Notes: generated from the sequence alone by a model not told the origin. Counted from the first letter of the stretch, positions 33,417-40,807 are shown. The stretch: DNA of 64,000 nucleotides from JADYZU01 sp964540965 (GCA_964540965.1 CAZIOT010000011.1:80518-144517); one strand, 5' to 3'. Program-made: numbers and translations.

Positions 33417-33722
33417 TCAGCCGCAGGTCAGCGCCGCGACCGTCTCGCTGGCATCGATATGGATGTTCAGCCGGCCCGGGCTGAACTCTTCGGTGATCGC
33501 GGTTCCGGGGCGGATCAGGCGGATCGGCCGCATGATCAGGACACGCTCCAGCGCCGTCGCCGGACCGTCGACCAGATAGGCATAGGGCGCCGCTCCGCAG
33601 GTATCGGCAGCCCCCACCGGCACCGCCGGAAGCTCGGGCGCCAGCGGCGTCATCACACCTTCGACCGGCGCGCAGGCGGCCAGGGCCAGGGCGCCGGTCA
33701 GGGCCACCGCCCTCAGGTGCAA
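33417..33722 (-). CDS. I78-type small lipoprotein (third of three)
   Basis: This protein of about 101 residues has a lipobox (LALAAC) and a C-terminal domain in the pattern of I78 peptidase inhibitors: an early Cys (ADTCGAAPYAYLVDG), then IRLIRPGTAITEEFSPGRLN and a final Cys (AALTCG). The start is uncertain. A TTG at 33722, overlapping the stop of the preceding gene by 10 bases, gives the basic n-region MHLRAVALTG; a GTG at 33707 would begin inside the hydrophobic part. The aspartate usually present in the TMDYRPDRLN motif is changed here (TEEFSPGRLN), so inhibitor activity is doubtful. Confidence 0.65.
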   Translation of the reverse strand: MHLRAVALTGALALAACAPVEGVMTPLAPELPAVPVGAADTCGAAPYAYLVDGPATALERVLIMRPIRLIRPGTAITEEFSPGRLNIHIDASETVAALTCG

Positions 33723-33991
33723 TTCACGCCCGAGATGTTGCCGTCCTCGCCTATGGTGATGTTCAGCCGGTCGGGGCGGTAATCCATCGTCACCGCCATG
33801 CCGGGGGTGATGATGCGGGTGCCTTCGGGAAAGGTCATTGCCGCAAGGACCGATTGCGGCTGGCCGACCAGGGTTTGCAGCGCCGCGGCGCCGCACAGGT
33901 CGGGCATCGGATCGACCACAGGCTCGCCGCGCGGCGGAACCTCGGCGCAGGCGGCCAGGACAAGCGGAAGGGCAAGGACAAGCTGTTTCAT
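33713..33991 (-). CDS. I78 family peptidase inhibitor lipoprotein (second of three)
   Basis: A 92-residue lipoprotein: signal MKQLVLALPLVLAAC with the lipid-modified Cys at 15, then the I78 domain. The best-conserved block is ITPGMAVTMDYRPDRLNITI, with the cysteine pair DLCGAAAL and GVNCT probably forming a disulphide. Members of I78 inhibit serine proteases such as subtilisin; in Gram-negative bacteria they are periplasmic and may protect against foreign or own proteases. It is the copy closest to the family consensus. Confidence 0.85.
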   Translation of the reverse strand: MKQLVLALPLVLAACAEVPPRGEPVVDPMPDLCGAAALQTLVGQPQSVLAAMTFPEGTRIITPGMAVTMDYRPDRLNITIGEDGNISGVNCT

Positions 33992-34052
33992 GCGTCGATG
34001 ATGCGCCCGCGCGGCGATTCCCGCAAGCCGTCGCGGATGCCGCCGGCGCGGA

Positions 34053-34352
34053 TCAGCCGCAATAGACCCGCGACACCCGGTCGTCGCCGCCGACCTCGAC
34101 CGTGATGCGGCCGGCGTGGAAATCGCGCGTGGTGGCCTGGCCGGGATAGACGACCCGCGCCTTGCCCTCGCCCACAAGGGGCCGCATCATGAATTCGGCC
34201 TCGGACGCCGGCTGCCCGGTCAGCCGCGGCCCCCAGATCGAGGCAAAGCATAGATCGTTCGAGGCATCGGCCGTCGTGGTGGAACCGGGCATCCCGGCAT
34301 CGCCACAGGCGGCAAGAAGGATCAGGGCGGGGGCGAGGGCAATGAGTCTCAT
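34053..34352 (-). CDS. I78-type small lipoprotein (first of three)
   Basis: A 99-residue lipoprotein with signal MRLIALAPALILLAAC (Cys 16) and a diverged I78-like domain: DLCFASIWGPRLTGQ, ARVVYPGQATTRDFHAGRIT and the final VYCG. The characteristic TMDYRPDRLN is reduced to TRDFHAGRIT. It lies 61 bases upstream of the second copy on the same strand and is divergent from adhI. The three genes look like a tandem duplication with divergence. Confidence 0.7.
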   Translation of the reverse strand: MRLIALAPALILLAACGDAGMPGSTTTADASNDLCFASIWGPRLTGQPASEAEFMMRPLVGEGKARVVYPGQATTRDFHAGRITVEVGGDDRVSRVYCG

Positions 34353-34493
34353 GCCCGGATGCTTGACCGGCGACGGGCCGGCGGGCAAGGGGTCAAAAAC
34401 GCGTGACCGGGCGATGCGCGGCAGACCGCCATTGCGGTTGAAAAGACGCCGCTTTTGCGCAAGCCTGCCGCAAAATCCAAAGGGAGGATAACC

Positions 34494-35624
34494 ATGCGCA
34501 CCCGCGCCGCCGTCGCCCTTGCCGCCGGCAAGCCGCTTGAGATCATGGACGTGAACCTGGACGGCCCGAAAGAGGGCGAGGTTCTGGTCGAGATCAAGGC
34601 CACCGGCATCTGCCACACCGACGAATTCACCCTGTCGGGCGCCGATCCCGAAGGGCTGTTCCCGGCGATCCTGGGCCATGAAGGCGCCGGCGTGGTGGTC
34701 GAGGTCGGGCCTGGGGTCAAGACGCTGAAGCCGGGCGATCACGTCATCCCGCTTTACACCCCCGAATGCCGCGAATGCCCGTCCTGTCTAAGCCAGAAAA
34801 CCAACCTCTGCACCTCGATCCGGGCGACGCAGGGCAAGGGGCTGATGCCGGACGGCACCTCGCGCTTTTCCATGCTCGATGGCACGCCGATCCTGCATTA
34901 CATGGGCTGTTCGACCTTCGCCAACCACACCGTCCTGCCGGAAATCGCCCTGGCAAAGATCCGGCCCGACGCGCCCTTTGACAAGGTGTGCTATATCGGC
35001 TGCGGCGTGACCACCGGCGTTGGCGCCGTCATCAACACCGCCAAGGTGGAACAGGGCGCGACCGCGGCGGTGTTCGGGCTGGGCGGCATCGGGCTGAACG
35101 TCATTCAGGGCCTGCGGCTGGCCGGCGCCGACATGATCATCGGCGTCGACCTGAACAACGCGAAAAAGGAATGGGGCGAACGCTTTGGCATGACGCATTT
35201 CGTTAACCCTTCGGAAATCGAGGGCGACGTGGTGTCCCATATCGTCAACATGACCAAGCGGCGCGGCGACCTGATCGGCGGGGCGGACTACACCTTTGAC
35301 TGCACCGGCAATGTCAAGGTGATGCGGCAGGCACTGGAATCCTCGCATCGCGGCTGGGGCGTGTCGGTGGTGATCGGCGTGGCGCCCGCCGGGGCGGAAA
35401 TCAGCACCCGGCCCTTCCAGCTTGTCACCGGGCGGACGTGGAAGGGCACGGCCTTTGGCGGCGCGCGCGGCCGCACCGATGTGCCCAAGATCGTCGACTG
35501 GTATATGGAGGGCAAGATCGAGATCGACCCGATGATCACCCATACGCTCAGGCTCGAGGACATCAACAAGGGCTTTGACCTGATGCATGCCGGGGAATCG
35601 ATCCGCTCGGTCGTGGTCTATTAG
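34494..35624 (+). CDS. adhI: S-(hydroxymethyl)glutathione dehydrogenase (class III ADH)
   Basis: This enzyme oxidises the formaldehyde-glutathione adduct to S-formylglutathione with NAD+ and also reduces S-nitrosoglutathione. The 376-residue length and the blocks are those of class III ADH: catalytic zinc ligands in GICHTDEF, GHEGAG and the CGVTTG segment, four structural zinc cysteines in PECRECPSCLSQKTNLC, the Rossmann GLGGIGLNVIQG, and the C-terminal DDINKGFDLMH-like LEDINKGFDLMHAGES. The ATG at 34494 follows AGGGAGG. The next pathway enzyme, fghA, is about 4.3 kb downstream. Confidence 0.96.
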   Translation: MRTRAAVALAAGKPLEIMDVNLDGPKEGEVLVEIKATGICHTDEFTLSGADPEGLFPAILGHEGAGVVVEVGPGVKTLKPGDHVIPLYTPECRECPSCLSQKTNLCTSIRATQGKGLMPDGTSRFSMLDGTPILHYMGCSTFANHTVLPEIALAKIRPDAPFDKVCYIGCGVTTGVGAVINTAKVEQGATAAVFGLGGIGLNVIQGLRLAGADMIIGVDLNNAKKEWGERFGMTHFVNPSEIEGDVVSHIVNMTKRRGDLIGGADYTFDCTGNVKVMRQALESSHRGWGVSVVIGVAPAGAEISTRPFQLVTGRTWKGTAFGGARGRTDVPKIVDWYMEGKIEIDPMITHTLRLEDINKGFDLMHAGESIRSVVVY

Positions 35625-36371
35625 GTGGCGCGTGGGCCGATCCCGCTTCTCGCCGTCCTGATCGACGCCGACAATTCCAGCCCCGCCTGGGCCGAGGCGA
35701 TCTTTCACGAGATCGCCAGCCTGGGCGAGGCTTCGGTGCGGCGCATCTACGGCGATTTCTCGCGGCCGGGGCTGAAGGGCTGGTCCGACCGGCTGGCGTC
35801 GCTGGCGCTGGTGCCGCACCATTCGCCGATGAACACCGTGGGCAAGAATTCAAGCGACATCGCCCTGGTCATCGACGCGATGGACCTGCTGCTTTCCGGG
35901 CGGTTCGACGGTTTCGTGCTGGTGTCGTCCGACAGCGACTTTACCCGGCTGGCCAGCCGCATCCGCGAACAGGGGCTGGACGTGTTCGGCATCGGCCAGA
36001 AAAAGACGCCCGAGGCGTTCCGCATGGCCTGCAAGCGGTTCATCTATGTCGAGAATATCCTGGCGCCGCTGCCCGAAGCAGCCGCAGCACCTGCCGCCCC
36101 GGCCCCGGCCGCGGAACCGGCCCGCGCGCCCGAATCCGCCGAGGCGGCGGGCAAGGCGACGCCGCTGATCCTGGCCGCGATGCGCGCCATCGACCCCGAG
36201 GGCGACTGGTTCGGCCTTGGGCAATTGGGCCAATACATCATCCAGGCCAATCCCGATTTCGATTCGCGCACCTATGGCAGCGCCAAATTGCGCGACCTCT
36301 TGCGCCGCATCCCCCGGTTCGAGGTGAAACAGGGCGACGGCAATGTCTGGCGGGTGCGGGACAGGGCGTGA
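35625..36371 (+). CDS. NYN-domain nuclease-like protein with C-terminal OST-HTH/LOTUS domain
   Basis: This 248-residue protein has a PIN-like NYN domain (residues about 8-150) with the acidic residues of the family: LIDADN, SSDIALVIDAMDLL and VSSDSDFTRLA. An Ala/Pro-rich linker (about 155-175) leads to a LOTUS-type winged helix (GDWFGLGQLGQYI to the end), which in this family binds RNA. The combination suggests an RNA nuclease or RNA-binding factor. The start is GTG at 35625, immediately after the adhI TAG, so expression must depend on read-through from adhI or on a site within its end. Confidence 0.85.
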   Translation: MARGPIPLLAVLIDADNSSPAWAEAIFHEIASLGEASVRRIYGDFSRPGLKGWSDRLASLALVPHHSPMNTVGKNSSDIALVIDAMDLLLSGRFDGFVLVSSDSDFTRLASRIREQGLDVFGIGQKKTPEAFRMACKRFIYVENILAPLPEAAAAPAAPAPAAEPARAPESAEAAGKATPLILAAMRAIDPEGDWFGLGQLGQYIIQANPDFDSRTYGSAKLRDLLRRIPRFEVKQGDGNVWRVRDRA

Positions 36372-36401
36372 GGGAGTAGAACGACGACCTGTTGTCAGCT
36401 A

Positions 36402-36434
36402 TTGACTAACCGTAAGCTATGCGCTAACGTTAGC
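36402..36434 (+). promoter_or_regulatory. Promoter and palindromic operator of the toxin-antitoxin pair
   Basis: TTGACTA (36402-36408), 14 bases, GCTAACGT (36423-36430). The -10 element lies inside the perfect 12-base palindrome GCTAACGTTAGC (36423-36434). Transcription would begin at about 36437, which is the toxin ATG, so a leaderless mRNA is possible. Binding of the antitoxin to the palindrome would block the promoter. Confidence 0.55.
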
Positions 36435-36436
36435 CG

Positions 36437-36688
36437 ATGAAGCCCGTCACCTACAAGCCCGCGGCACTCAAGGCGCTTGGCCGGATGCCGGCGAAGACAG
36501 CGCGGCATATTGTCGGCAAGATCGAACAATATGCCGCCAACCCGGCATCGCAGGCCAACAATGTGACGGCTCTGAAAGGCCGCGATGCGATCCGGCTTCG
36601 CGTGGGAAACTGGCGGGTCATCATGAATGATGGCGGTGAGGTGCTGGATATCCTTGATATCGGACCTCGCGGCGGAATTTATGACTGA
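36437..36688 (+). CDS. RelE/ParE-superfamily toxin
   Basis: An 83-residue protein with the RelE fold pattern: YKPAALKALGRMPAKTARHI at the N-terminus, LKGRDAIRLRVGNWRVIMN with the basic residues typical of ribosome-dependent mRNases, and a final DIGPRGGIYD. Toxins of this type cleave mRNA at the ribosome or act on gyrase. It precedes its antitoxin by 12 bases, the reverse of classical relBE order but usual for HigBA-like pairs. No ribosome-binding site is visible upstream of its ATG. Confidence 0.88.
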   Translation: MKPVTYKPAALKALGRMPAKTARHIVGKIEQYAANPASQANNVTALKGRDAIRLRVGNWRVIMNDGGEVLDILDIGPRGGIYD

Positions 36689-36700
36689 CAGGAGGGTGAT

Positions 36701-37030
36701 ATGAACAGCATGGTGACGATCCCCCGCGACGAATACGACCGTCTGCGCGAGGCAGCCGAGGAACTGGCGGATCTGCAGGCCTATGACCGGGCGATGGCCG
36801 AGGGTGGCGAATCCTTTCCGTCGGAAGTGGTCCACCGGCTTCTGGCCGGCGATGCCCCGGTGACGGTGTTCCGCGAATACCGCGGCCTGTCGGGCGCCGA
36901 CCTGGCCCGGGCGGCCGGCCTGCACCGGGTGCAGGTCCACGACATCGAAACTGGCAAGCGTCGAGGGTCGGTCGACACGCTCAAGGCCATTGCCGGCGCG
37001 CTGAACGTCGACCTCGATCTGATCGCCTGA
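36701..37030 (+). CDS. XRE-type antitoxin
   Basis: A 109-residue protein with an N-terminal segment like Phd/YefM-type antitoxins (MVTIPRDEYDRLREAAEELA) and a C-terminal XRE helix-turn-helix (GLSGADLARAAGLHRVQVHD then DTLKAIAGALNVDLD). It should neutralise the toxin encoded just upstream and bind the palindrome at 36423-36434. GGAGGG precedes its ATG, so it is better translated than the toxin. Confidence 0.88.
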   Translation: MNSMVTIPRDEYDRLREAAEELADLQAYDRAMAEGGESFPSEVVHRLLAGDAPVTVFREYRGLSGADLARAAGLHRVQVHDIETGKRRGSVDTLKAIAGALNVDLDLIA

Positions 37031-37056
37031 CAAGGGCACCAGCGGGCCGCGCGGGG

Positions 37057-37085
37057 TTGCGTTCGCGCCGTCACGCCTCTAGTTT
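37057..37085 (+). promoter_or_regulatory. Predicted mbfA promoter
   Basis: TTGCGTT (37057-37063), 14 bases, TCTAGTTT (37078-37085). The -10 lies in the left arm of the ICE palindrome, so Irr binding would cover it. Confidence 0.45.
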
Positions 37086-37107
37086 AGAATTATTCTAAAC
37101 TAGAGGC
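37075..37107. promoter_or_regulatory. Irr-type iron control element (ICE box) of mbfA
   Basis: A perfect 15-bp inverted repeat, GCCTCTAGTTTAGAA with spacer TTA, contains the ICE core TTTAGAA-N3-TTCTAAA. It ends three bases before the mbfA ATG and includes the only plausible ribosome-binding site (AGAGG). Irr represses mbfA through ICE in Bradyrhizobium and Agrobacterium; the same is inferred here. Confidence 0.85.
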
Positions 37108-37110
37108 GCC

Positions 37111-38088
37111 ATGTTCCCCGGCCTTGCCCACCGCCGCCGTTTCGCCGACCTGACCGAGCAGGAGATCCTCGCGCTCGCCATCTCGTCGGAAGAGGACGAC
37201 GCCCGCATCTACCGCAGCTTTGCCGAACATCTGCGCGGCGACTATCCCGCCTCGGCCGCGGTGTTCGACGGTATGGCCGCCGAAGAGGACGGCCACCGCC
37301 AGGCGCTGATCGCGCTGCACCGCATCCGCTTTGGCGACCATGTGCCGCTGATCCGGCGCGAACATGTCGCCGGCCATCTTGCCCGGCCGCCGGTCTGGCT
37401 GACCACCAACCTGCCGCTTGACCGTATCCGGGCCGAAGCGCGGGCGATGGAGGATCAGGCCGCCGCCTTTTATGCCGGTGCAGCGGCCCGCACCTCGGAC
37501 GCCGCGACGCGCAAGCTGCTGGGCGATCTTGCCGCCGCCGAAAGCCGCCATGCCGAAGAGGCGCAGGAACTTGAGGACCGCCACCTTGGCCCCGCGGCGC
37601 GCAGCGCCGAGGACGCAAGTGCCCGGCGGCGTTTCGTGCTGACCTGGGTGCAGCCGGGGCTGGCGGGGCTGATGGACGGCTCGGTCTCGACCCTGGCGCC
37701 GATCTTTGCCACCGCATTCGCCACCCGCGATCCGCATACGACGCTGCTGGTCGGGCTTGCCGCCTCGGTCGGGGCGGGGATTTCGATGGGCTTTACCGAG
37801 GCGGCCTCGGACGACGGGCAATTGTCGGGGCGCGGGTCGCCATGGAAACGCGGGCTTGCCAGCGGGGTGATGACGGCGCTGGGCGGCCTTGGCCATGCCC
37901 TGCCCTATCTGATCCCGCATTTCTGGACCGCGACGATCACGGCGATGGTTGTGGTCTTTGTCGAGCTTTGGGCGATCGTCTGGATCCAGAACCGCTATAT
38001 GGACACGCCGTTCCTGCGGGCGACGTTCCAGGTGGTGCTGGGCGGGGCGCTGGTCTTTGCCGCCGGGGCGCTGATCGGGGCGGGATAG
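37111..38088 (+). CDS. mbfA: Membrane-bound ferritin-like iron exporter MbfA
   Basis: MbfA exports iron and protects against iron and peroxide stress. The 325-residue protein has an N-terminal ferritin-like domain (about 1-165) with di-iron glutamates in SSEEDDARIYRSF, AAEEDGHRQ, ARAMEDQAAAFY and ESRHAEEAQ. A C-terminal VIT1/CCC1-like membrane part (about 175-325) follows, with several helices and GLMDGSVSTLAPIF and GFTEAASDDGQ as loop motifs. The ATG at 37111 is fixed by homology at MFPGLAHRRRF. Expression is probably repressed by Irr in iron limitation. It is convergent with a DMT gene. Confidence 0.92.
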   Translation: MFPGLAHRRRFADLTEQEILALAISSEEDDARIYRSFAEHLRGDYPASAAVFDGMAAEEDGHRQALIALHRIRFGDHVPLIRREHVAGHLARPPVWLTTNLPLDRIRAEARAMEDQAAAFYAGAAARTSDAATRKLLGDLAAAESRHAEEAQELEDRHLGPAARSAEDASARRRFVLTWVQPGLAGLMDGSVSTLAPIFATAFATRDPHTTLLVGLAASVGAGISMGFTEAASDDGQLSGRGSPWKRGLASGVMTALGGLGHALPYLIPHFWTATITAMVVVFVELWAIVWIQNRYMDTPFLRATFQVVLGGALVFAAGALIGAG

Positions 38089-38092
38089 TCGC

Positions 38093-38118
38093 GTAAGGTG
38101 GGTCTTGACCCACCTTAC
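38093..38118. repeat. Palindromic repeat, family C (copy 1)
   Basis: GTAAGGTGGGTC-TT-GACCCACCTTAC, a perfect 12-bp inverted repeat between convergent mbfA and the DMT gene, containing the DMT stop codon (TTA at 38115-38117). It would form a strong hairpin in both transcripts. Copy 2 lies at 38978-39005, on the other side of the same DMT gene. Confidence 0.75.
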
Positions 38119-38966
38119 CCGCGCAGCGCCGCGATCCCGGCCAGGACCACGACGACCGATCCGGCGATGGTCCAGCCATCGGGCCGTTCGCCGAACACCG
38201 CCACACCGGCGATCATCGCAAAGACCAGCCGCGTATAGCGGAACGGCGTCACCGCCGCGACCTGCCCGCTGCGCATGGCAAGGGTCAGCGCCGAATAGGC
38301 GGCCACCCCCGCCACCGCCGCCAGCGCGATCAGCCCGACCGGCAGTGCCGCGGGCAGCAGCGGCGCCGCGCCAAAGGGCAGCGCCACCAGCCCGGCGACG
38401 ATCAGCATGGCAAATCCCGCGACGCCCAGTTGCCGCCACGACAGCGCCGGCGGCGCCGCACGCGTGGCAAGGTCGCGCCCGGCAAAGCCCAGCGTGGCGA
38501 TCACCGCCAGAAGCGCGGTCGGGCCAAAGCCCTCGGCGCCCGGCCGCAGGATCATCAGCACGCCGACCAGCCCCGCCGCGACGGCAAGCCAGCGCCGCCA
38601 GCCGACCCTTTCGCCGAACAGCAGCGCCGCCCCGGCGATGACGATCAGCGGCGCCGCCTGAAGCACCGCCGATGTGGTGGAAACCGGCGTCAGCGCCAGC
38701 GCCAGCATGAAGAACAACCGCCCCGTCACTTCGGCGACCGAACGGAAGGCCATGGTCCGCGACCACAGCGCCGGCGGCAGCAGCGCCTCGCCGGCGCGGA
38801 CGGTCAGCGCCATGAACAGAACAAGGCCGAGGCTGCCGAAGATCATCAGCACCTCGCCCGGCGGCAGGCTGGCCGAGGCGGTTTTCAGCAGCGCATCCTC
38901 GACCGCGAAGGCGGCCATGGCGGCGGTCATGAACAGGCTGCCGCGCAGGTCGGGGGACAGGGACAT
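38115..38966 (-). CDS. DMT-superfamily (EamA) transporter
   Basis: A 283-residue inner-membrane protein with ten hydrophobic segments in two EamA repeats. Conserved parts include FGSLGLVLFMALTVRAGE and FGERVGWRRWLAVAAGLVGVL in the first repeat and FRYTRLVFAMIAGVAVFGE in the second. The substrate is unknown. The ATG at 38966 has no good ribosome-binding site (CCCCCT upstream). The gene is bracketed by two copies of the family C palindrome. Confidence 0.83.
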   Translation of the reverse strand: MSLSPDLRGSLFMTAAMAAFAVEDALLKTASASLPPGEVLMIFGSLGLVLFMALTVRAGEALLPPALWSRTMAFRSVAEVTGRLFFMLALALTPVSTTSAVLQAAPLIVIAGAALLFGERVGWRRWLAVAAGLVGVLMILRPGAEGFGPTALLAVIATLGFAGRDLATRAAPPALSWRQLGVAGFAMLIVAGLVALPFGAAPLLPAALPVGLIALAAVAGVAAYSALTLAMRSGQVAAVTPFRYTRLVFAMIAGVAVFGERPDGWTIAGSVVVVLAGIAALRG

Positions 38967-38977
38967 AGGGGGCCGGG

Positions 38978-39005
38978 GGTAAGGTGGGTCGAGACCCACC
39001 TTACC
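38978..39005. repeat. Palindromic repeat, family C (copy 2)
   Basis: GGTAAGGTGGGTC-GA-GACCCACCTTACC, a perfect 13-bp inverted repeat in the divergent interval between the DMT gene and the AEC gene. It overlaps the position expected for the -35 of the AEC promoter (TTACCAA, 39001-39007, then 14 bases and GCTAGGGA at 39022). Confidence 0.75.
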
Positions 39006-39035
39006 AATCCCCGCGCCAGCCGCTAGGGAGGCTGC

Positions 39036-39968
39036 ATGACCGACATCCTGCTCCAGACCCTGCCGTTCTTTGCCATCATCGGCCTGGGCTATGGCGCCGG
39101 CCGCAGCGGGTTCTTCCCGCCCGAGGCGACGGCATGGCTGACGCGGTTCGTGTTCTACTTCGCGCTTTCGGCCATGCTCCTGCGGTTTTCGGCCAGCCTG
39201 CCGTTGTCACAACTGCTCGACTGGACCTTCATCGCCGCCTACCTCGTCGGCACCACCGCCGTCTATCTCCTCGCCCTTGCCGTGGCCTTTGCCCGCCGCC
39301 GCCCGCTGGCCGAGGCCGCGTTCGAGGCGCAATGCGCGTCGAACGGCAATACCGGTTTCCTTGGCCTGCCGCTCCTCGCCATCCTGCTGGGGCCGCAGGC
39401 GGTGGGGCCGACGACCATGGTGATGGCGGTGGACATGATCGTGTTTTCCTCGGTCATCGTCATCCTTGTCACCGCGGCGCGCGAACGGCGGTTGCGGCTG
39501 TCGGTGCTGGGCCCGGTGGGCATGGGGCTGGTGACCAATCCGATGATCGTCTCGCTTGTCTGCGGCTTTCTCTGGGCGGCGACCGGCTGGCCGCTGCCGC
39601 AGCCGGTCGAATCGTTCCTGACCACGCTTGGCGCCGCCGCGACGCCCGGCGCGCTGTTCGCCATCGGCGCCTCGCTTGCCGGGCGGTCGGCGGTGCGGCT
39701 GGCCATCGCCGGCTGGCTGTCCTTTGCCAAGCTGGTGCTGCACCCCGCCGCCGTCGCGATCTGCGCGCTGCTGCTGTTCCCGGTCGATCCCGGATCCGCC
39801 GCGGTGATGATCGCCGCAGCCAGCTTGCCGGTGGCCGGCAATGTCTACATTCTGGCGGCGCATTACAACGTGGCGCCATTGCGGGTCTCGGCCTCGATCC
39901 TTGTCTCGACCGCATTCTCGGTTGTCACCGTCACCGCCGTCGTGGCCTGGGTCCGCACCCTGCAATAG
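39036..39968 (+). CDS. AEC-family (auxin efflux carrier type) transporter
   Basis: A 310-residue inner-membrane permease with about ten helices in the 5+5 AEC arrangement. The N-terminus FFAIIGLGYGAGRSGFFPPEA and the mid-protein CASNGNTGFLGLPLL with its asparagine-containing unwound helix are typical. The second half has the matching SLPVAGNVYILAAHY. Bacterial AEC proteins include malonate and other carboxylate permeases; the substrate here is not determined. GGGAGG precedes the ATG. It ends 8 bases before fghA. Confidence 0.88.
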   Translation: MTDILLQTLPFFAIIGLGYGAGRSGFFPPEATAWLTRFVFYFALSAMLLRFSASLPLSQLLDWTFIAAYLVGTTAVYLLALAVAFARRRPLAEAAFEAQCASNGNTGFLGLPLLAILLGPQAVGPTTMVMAVDMIVFSSVIVILVTAARERRLRLSVLGPVGMGLVTNPMIVSLVCGFLWAATGWPLPQPVESFLTTLGAAATPGALFAIGASLAGRSAVRLAIAGWLSFAKLVLHPAAVAICALLLFPVDPGSAAVMIAAASLPVAGNVYILAAHYNVAPLRVSASILVSTAFSVVTVTAVVAWVRTLQ

Positions 39969-39976
39969 GAGCAATC

Positions 39977-40807
39977 ATGAAAACCATCAGCGAAAACAGG
40001 TGCTTTGACGGCGTGCAGGGCGTCTACAGCCATGCCTCGGCCGCCACGGGGACCGAGATGACCTTTGGCCTGTTCCTGCCCGAAGAGGCCGCCGACGCGC
40101 CGGTTCCGGTGCTGTGGTTCCTGTCCGGCCTGACCTGCACCCATGAAAACGCGATGGTCAAGGCCGGGGCGCAGAAATGGGCCGCCGAACAGGGCATCGC
40201 GCTGGTCTTTCCCGACACCTCGCCGCGGGGCGAGGGCGTGGCCGACGATCCCGCCTATGACCTGGGGCAAGGCGCCGGGTTCTATGTCAACGCCACTCAG
40301 GCGCCCTGGGCGCCGCATTTCGCCATGCGCGATTACATCGCCGAGGAATTGCCCCGCCTTGTCACCCGCAACTTCGCCGTGGACGAGGACCGGCAGGCGA
40401 TCACCGGGCATTCGATGGGCGGGCATGGCGCGCTGACCCTTGCCCTGTCTTTGCCGGGACGGTTCCGCAGCGTCTCGGCCTTTGCGCCGATCTGCAACCC
40501 GACGGCCAGCGACTGGGGCCGCAAGCAGTTCGCGGCCTATCTTGGCCCCGACGAGGCGCTGTGGGAGGCGCATGACGCCTCGGTCCTGATGGCCGCCAAC
40601 GGCTTTGACGGGCCGGTGCTGATCGACACCGGCACCGCCGACCAGTTCGGCGACAAGCTGGGCACCGCCGCCATGGCCAATGCCATCGCCGCCCGAAGAC
40701 AGGCCGCAACCCTGCGGCTGCAAAGGGGCTATGACCACAGCTATTTCTTCGTCTCGAGTTTCATGGAGGATCATGTGAGCTTTCATGCCGAGGCGTTGTG
40801 GAGGTGA
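39977..40807 (+). CDS. fghA: S-formylglutathione hydrolase
   Basis: FghA hydrolyses S-formylglutathione to formate and glutathione, following AdhI in formaldehyde oxidation. The 276-residue esterase has the oxyanion region FLSGLTCTHEN, the nucleophile serine in GHSMGGHGAL, the acid in DTGTADQF, and the catalytic histidine in YDHSYFF. The ATG at 39977 has TAGGAGC upstream. The last 48 bases of the gene are repeated in diverged form at 42146-42193, which marks the boundary of an insertion. Confidence 0.95.
   Translation: MKTISENRCFDGVQGVYSHASAATGTEMTFGLFLPEEAADAPVPVLWFLSGLTCTHENAMVKAGAQKWAAEQGIALVFPDTSPRGEGVADDPAYDLGQGAGFYVNATQAPWAPHFAMRDYIAEELPRLVTRNFAVDEDRQAITGHSMGGHGALTLALSLPGRFRSVSAFAPICNPTASDWGRKQFAAYLGPDEALWEAHDASVLMAANGFDGPVLIDTGTADQFGDKLGTAAMANAIAARRQAATLRLQRGYDHSYFFVSSFMEDHVSFHAEALWR
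40784..40801 (+). repeat. Direct repeat in the fghA 3' end (left copy, possible attL/attR)
   Basis: CATGCCGAGGCGTTGTGG (18 bases) near the fghA stop is identical to 42170-42187. It lies in longer 48-base homologous ends (40760-40807 and 42146-42193) that encode FMEDHVSFHAEALWR and FMEDHVTFHAEALWR. Confidence 0.8.

Noticed and set aside
36437..37030. Toxin-antitoxin pair as part of the fghA insertion
   Set aside because: It lies 3.3 kb away from the repeats, with normal GC content and native genes in between.
38984..39976. Extension of fghA upstream into the AEC gene
   Set aside because: The extra sequence is a shadow frame of the AEC transporter; FghA proteins begin at the ATG at 39977.
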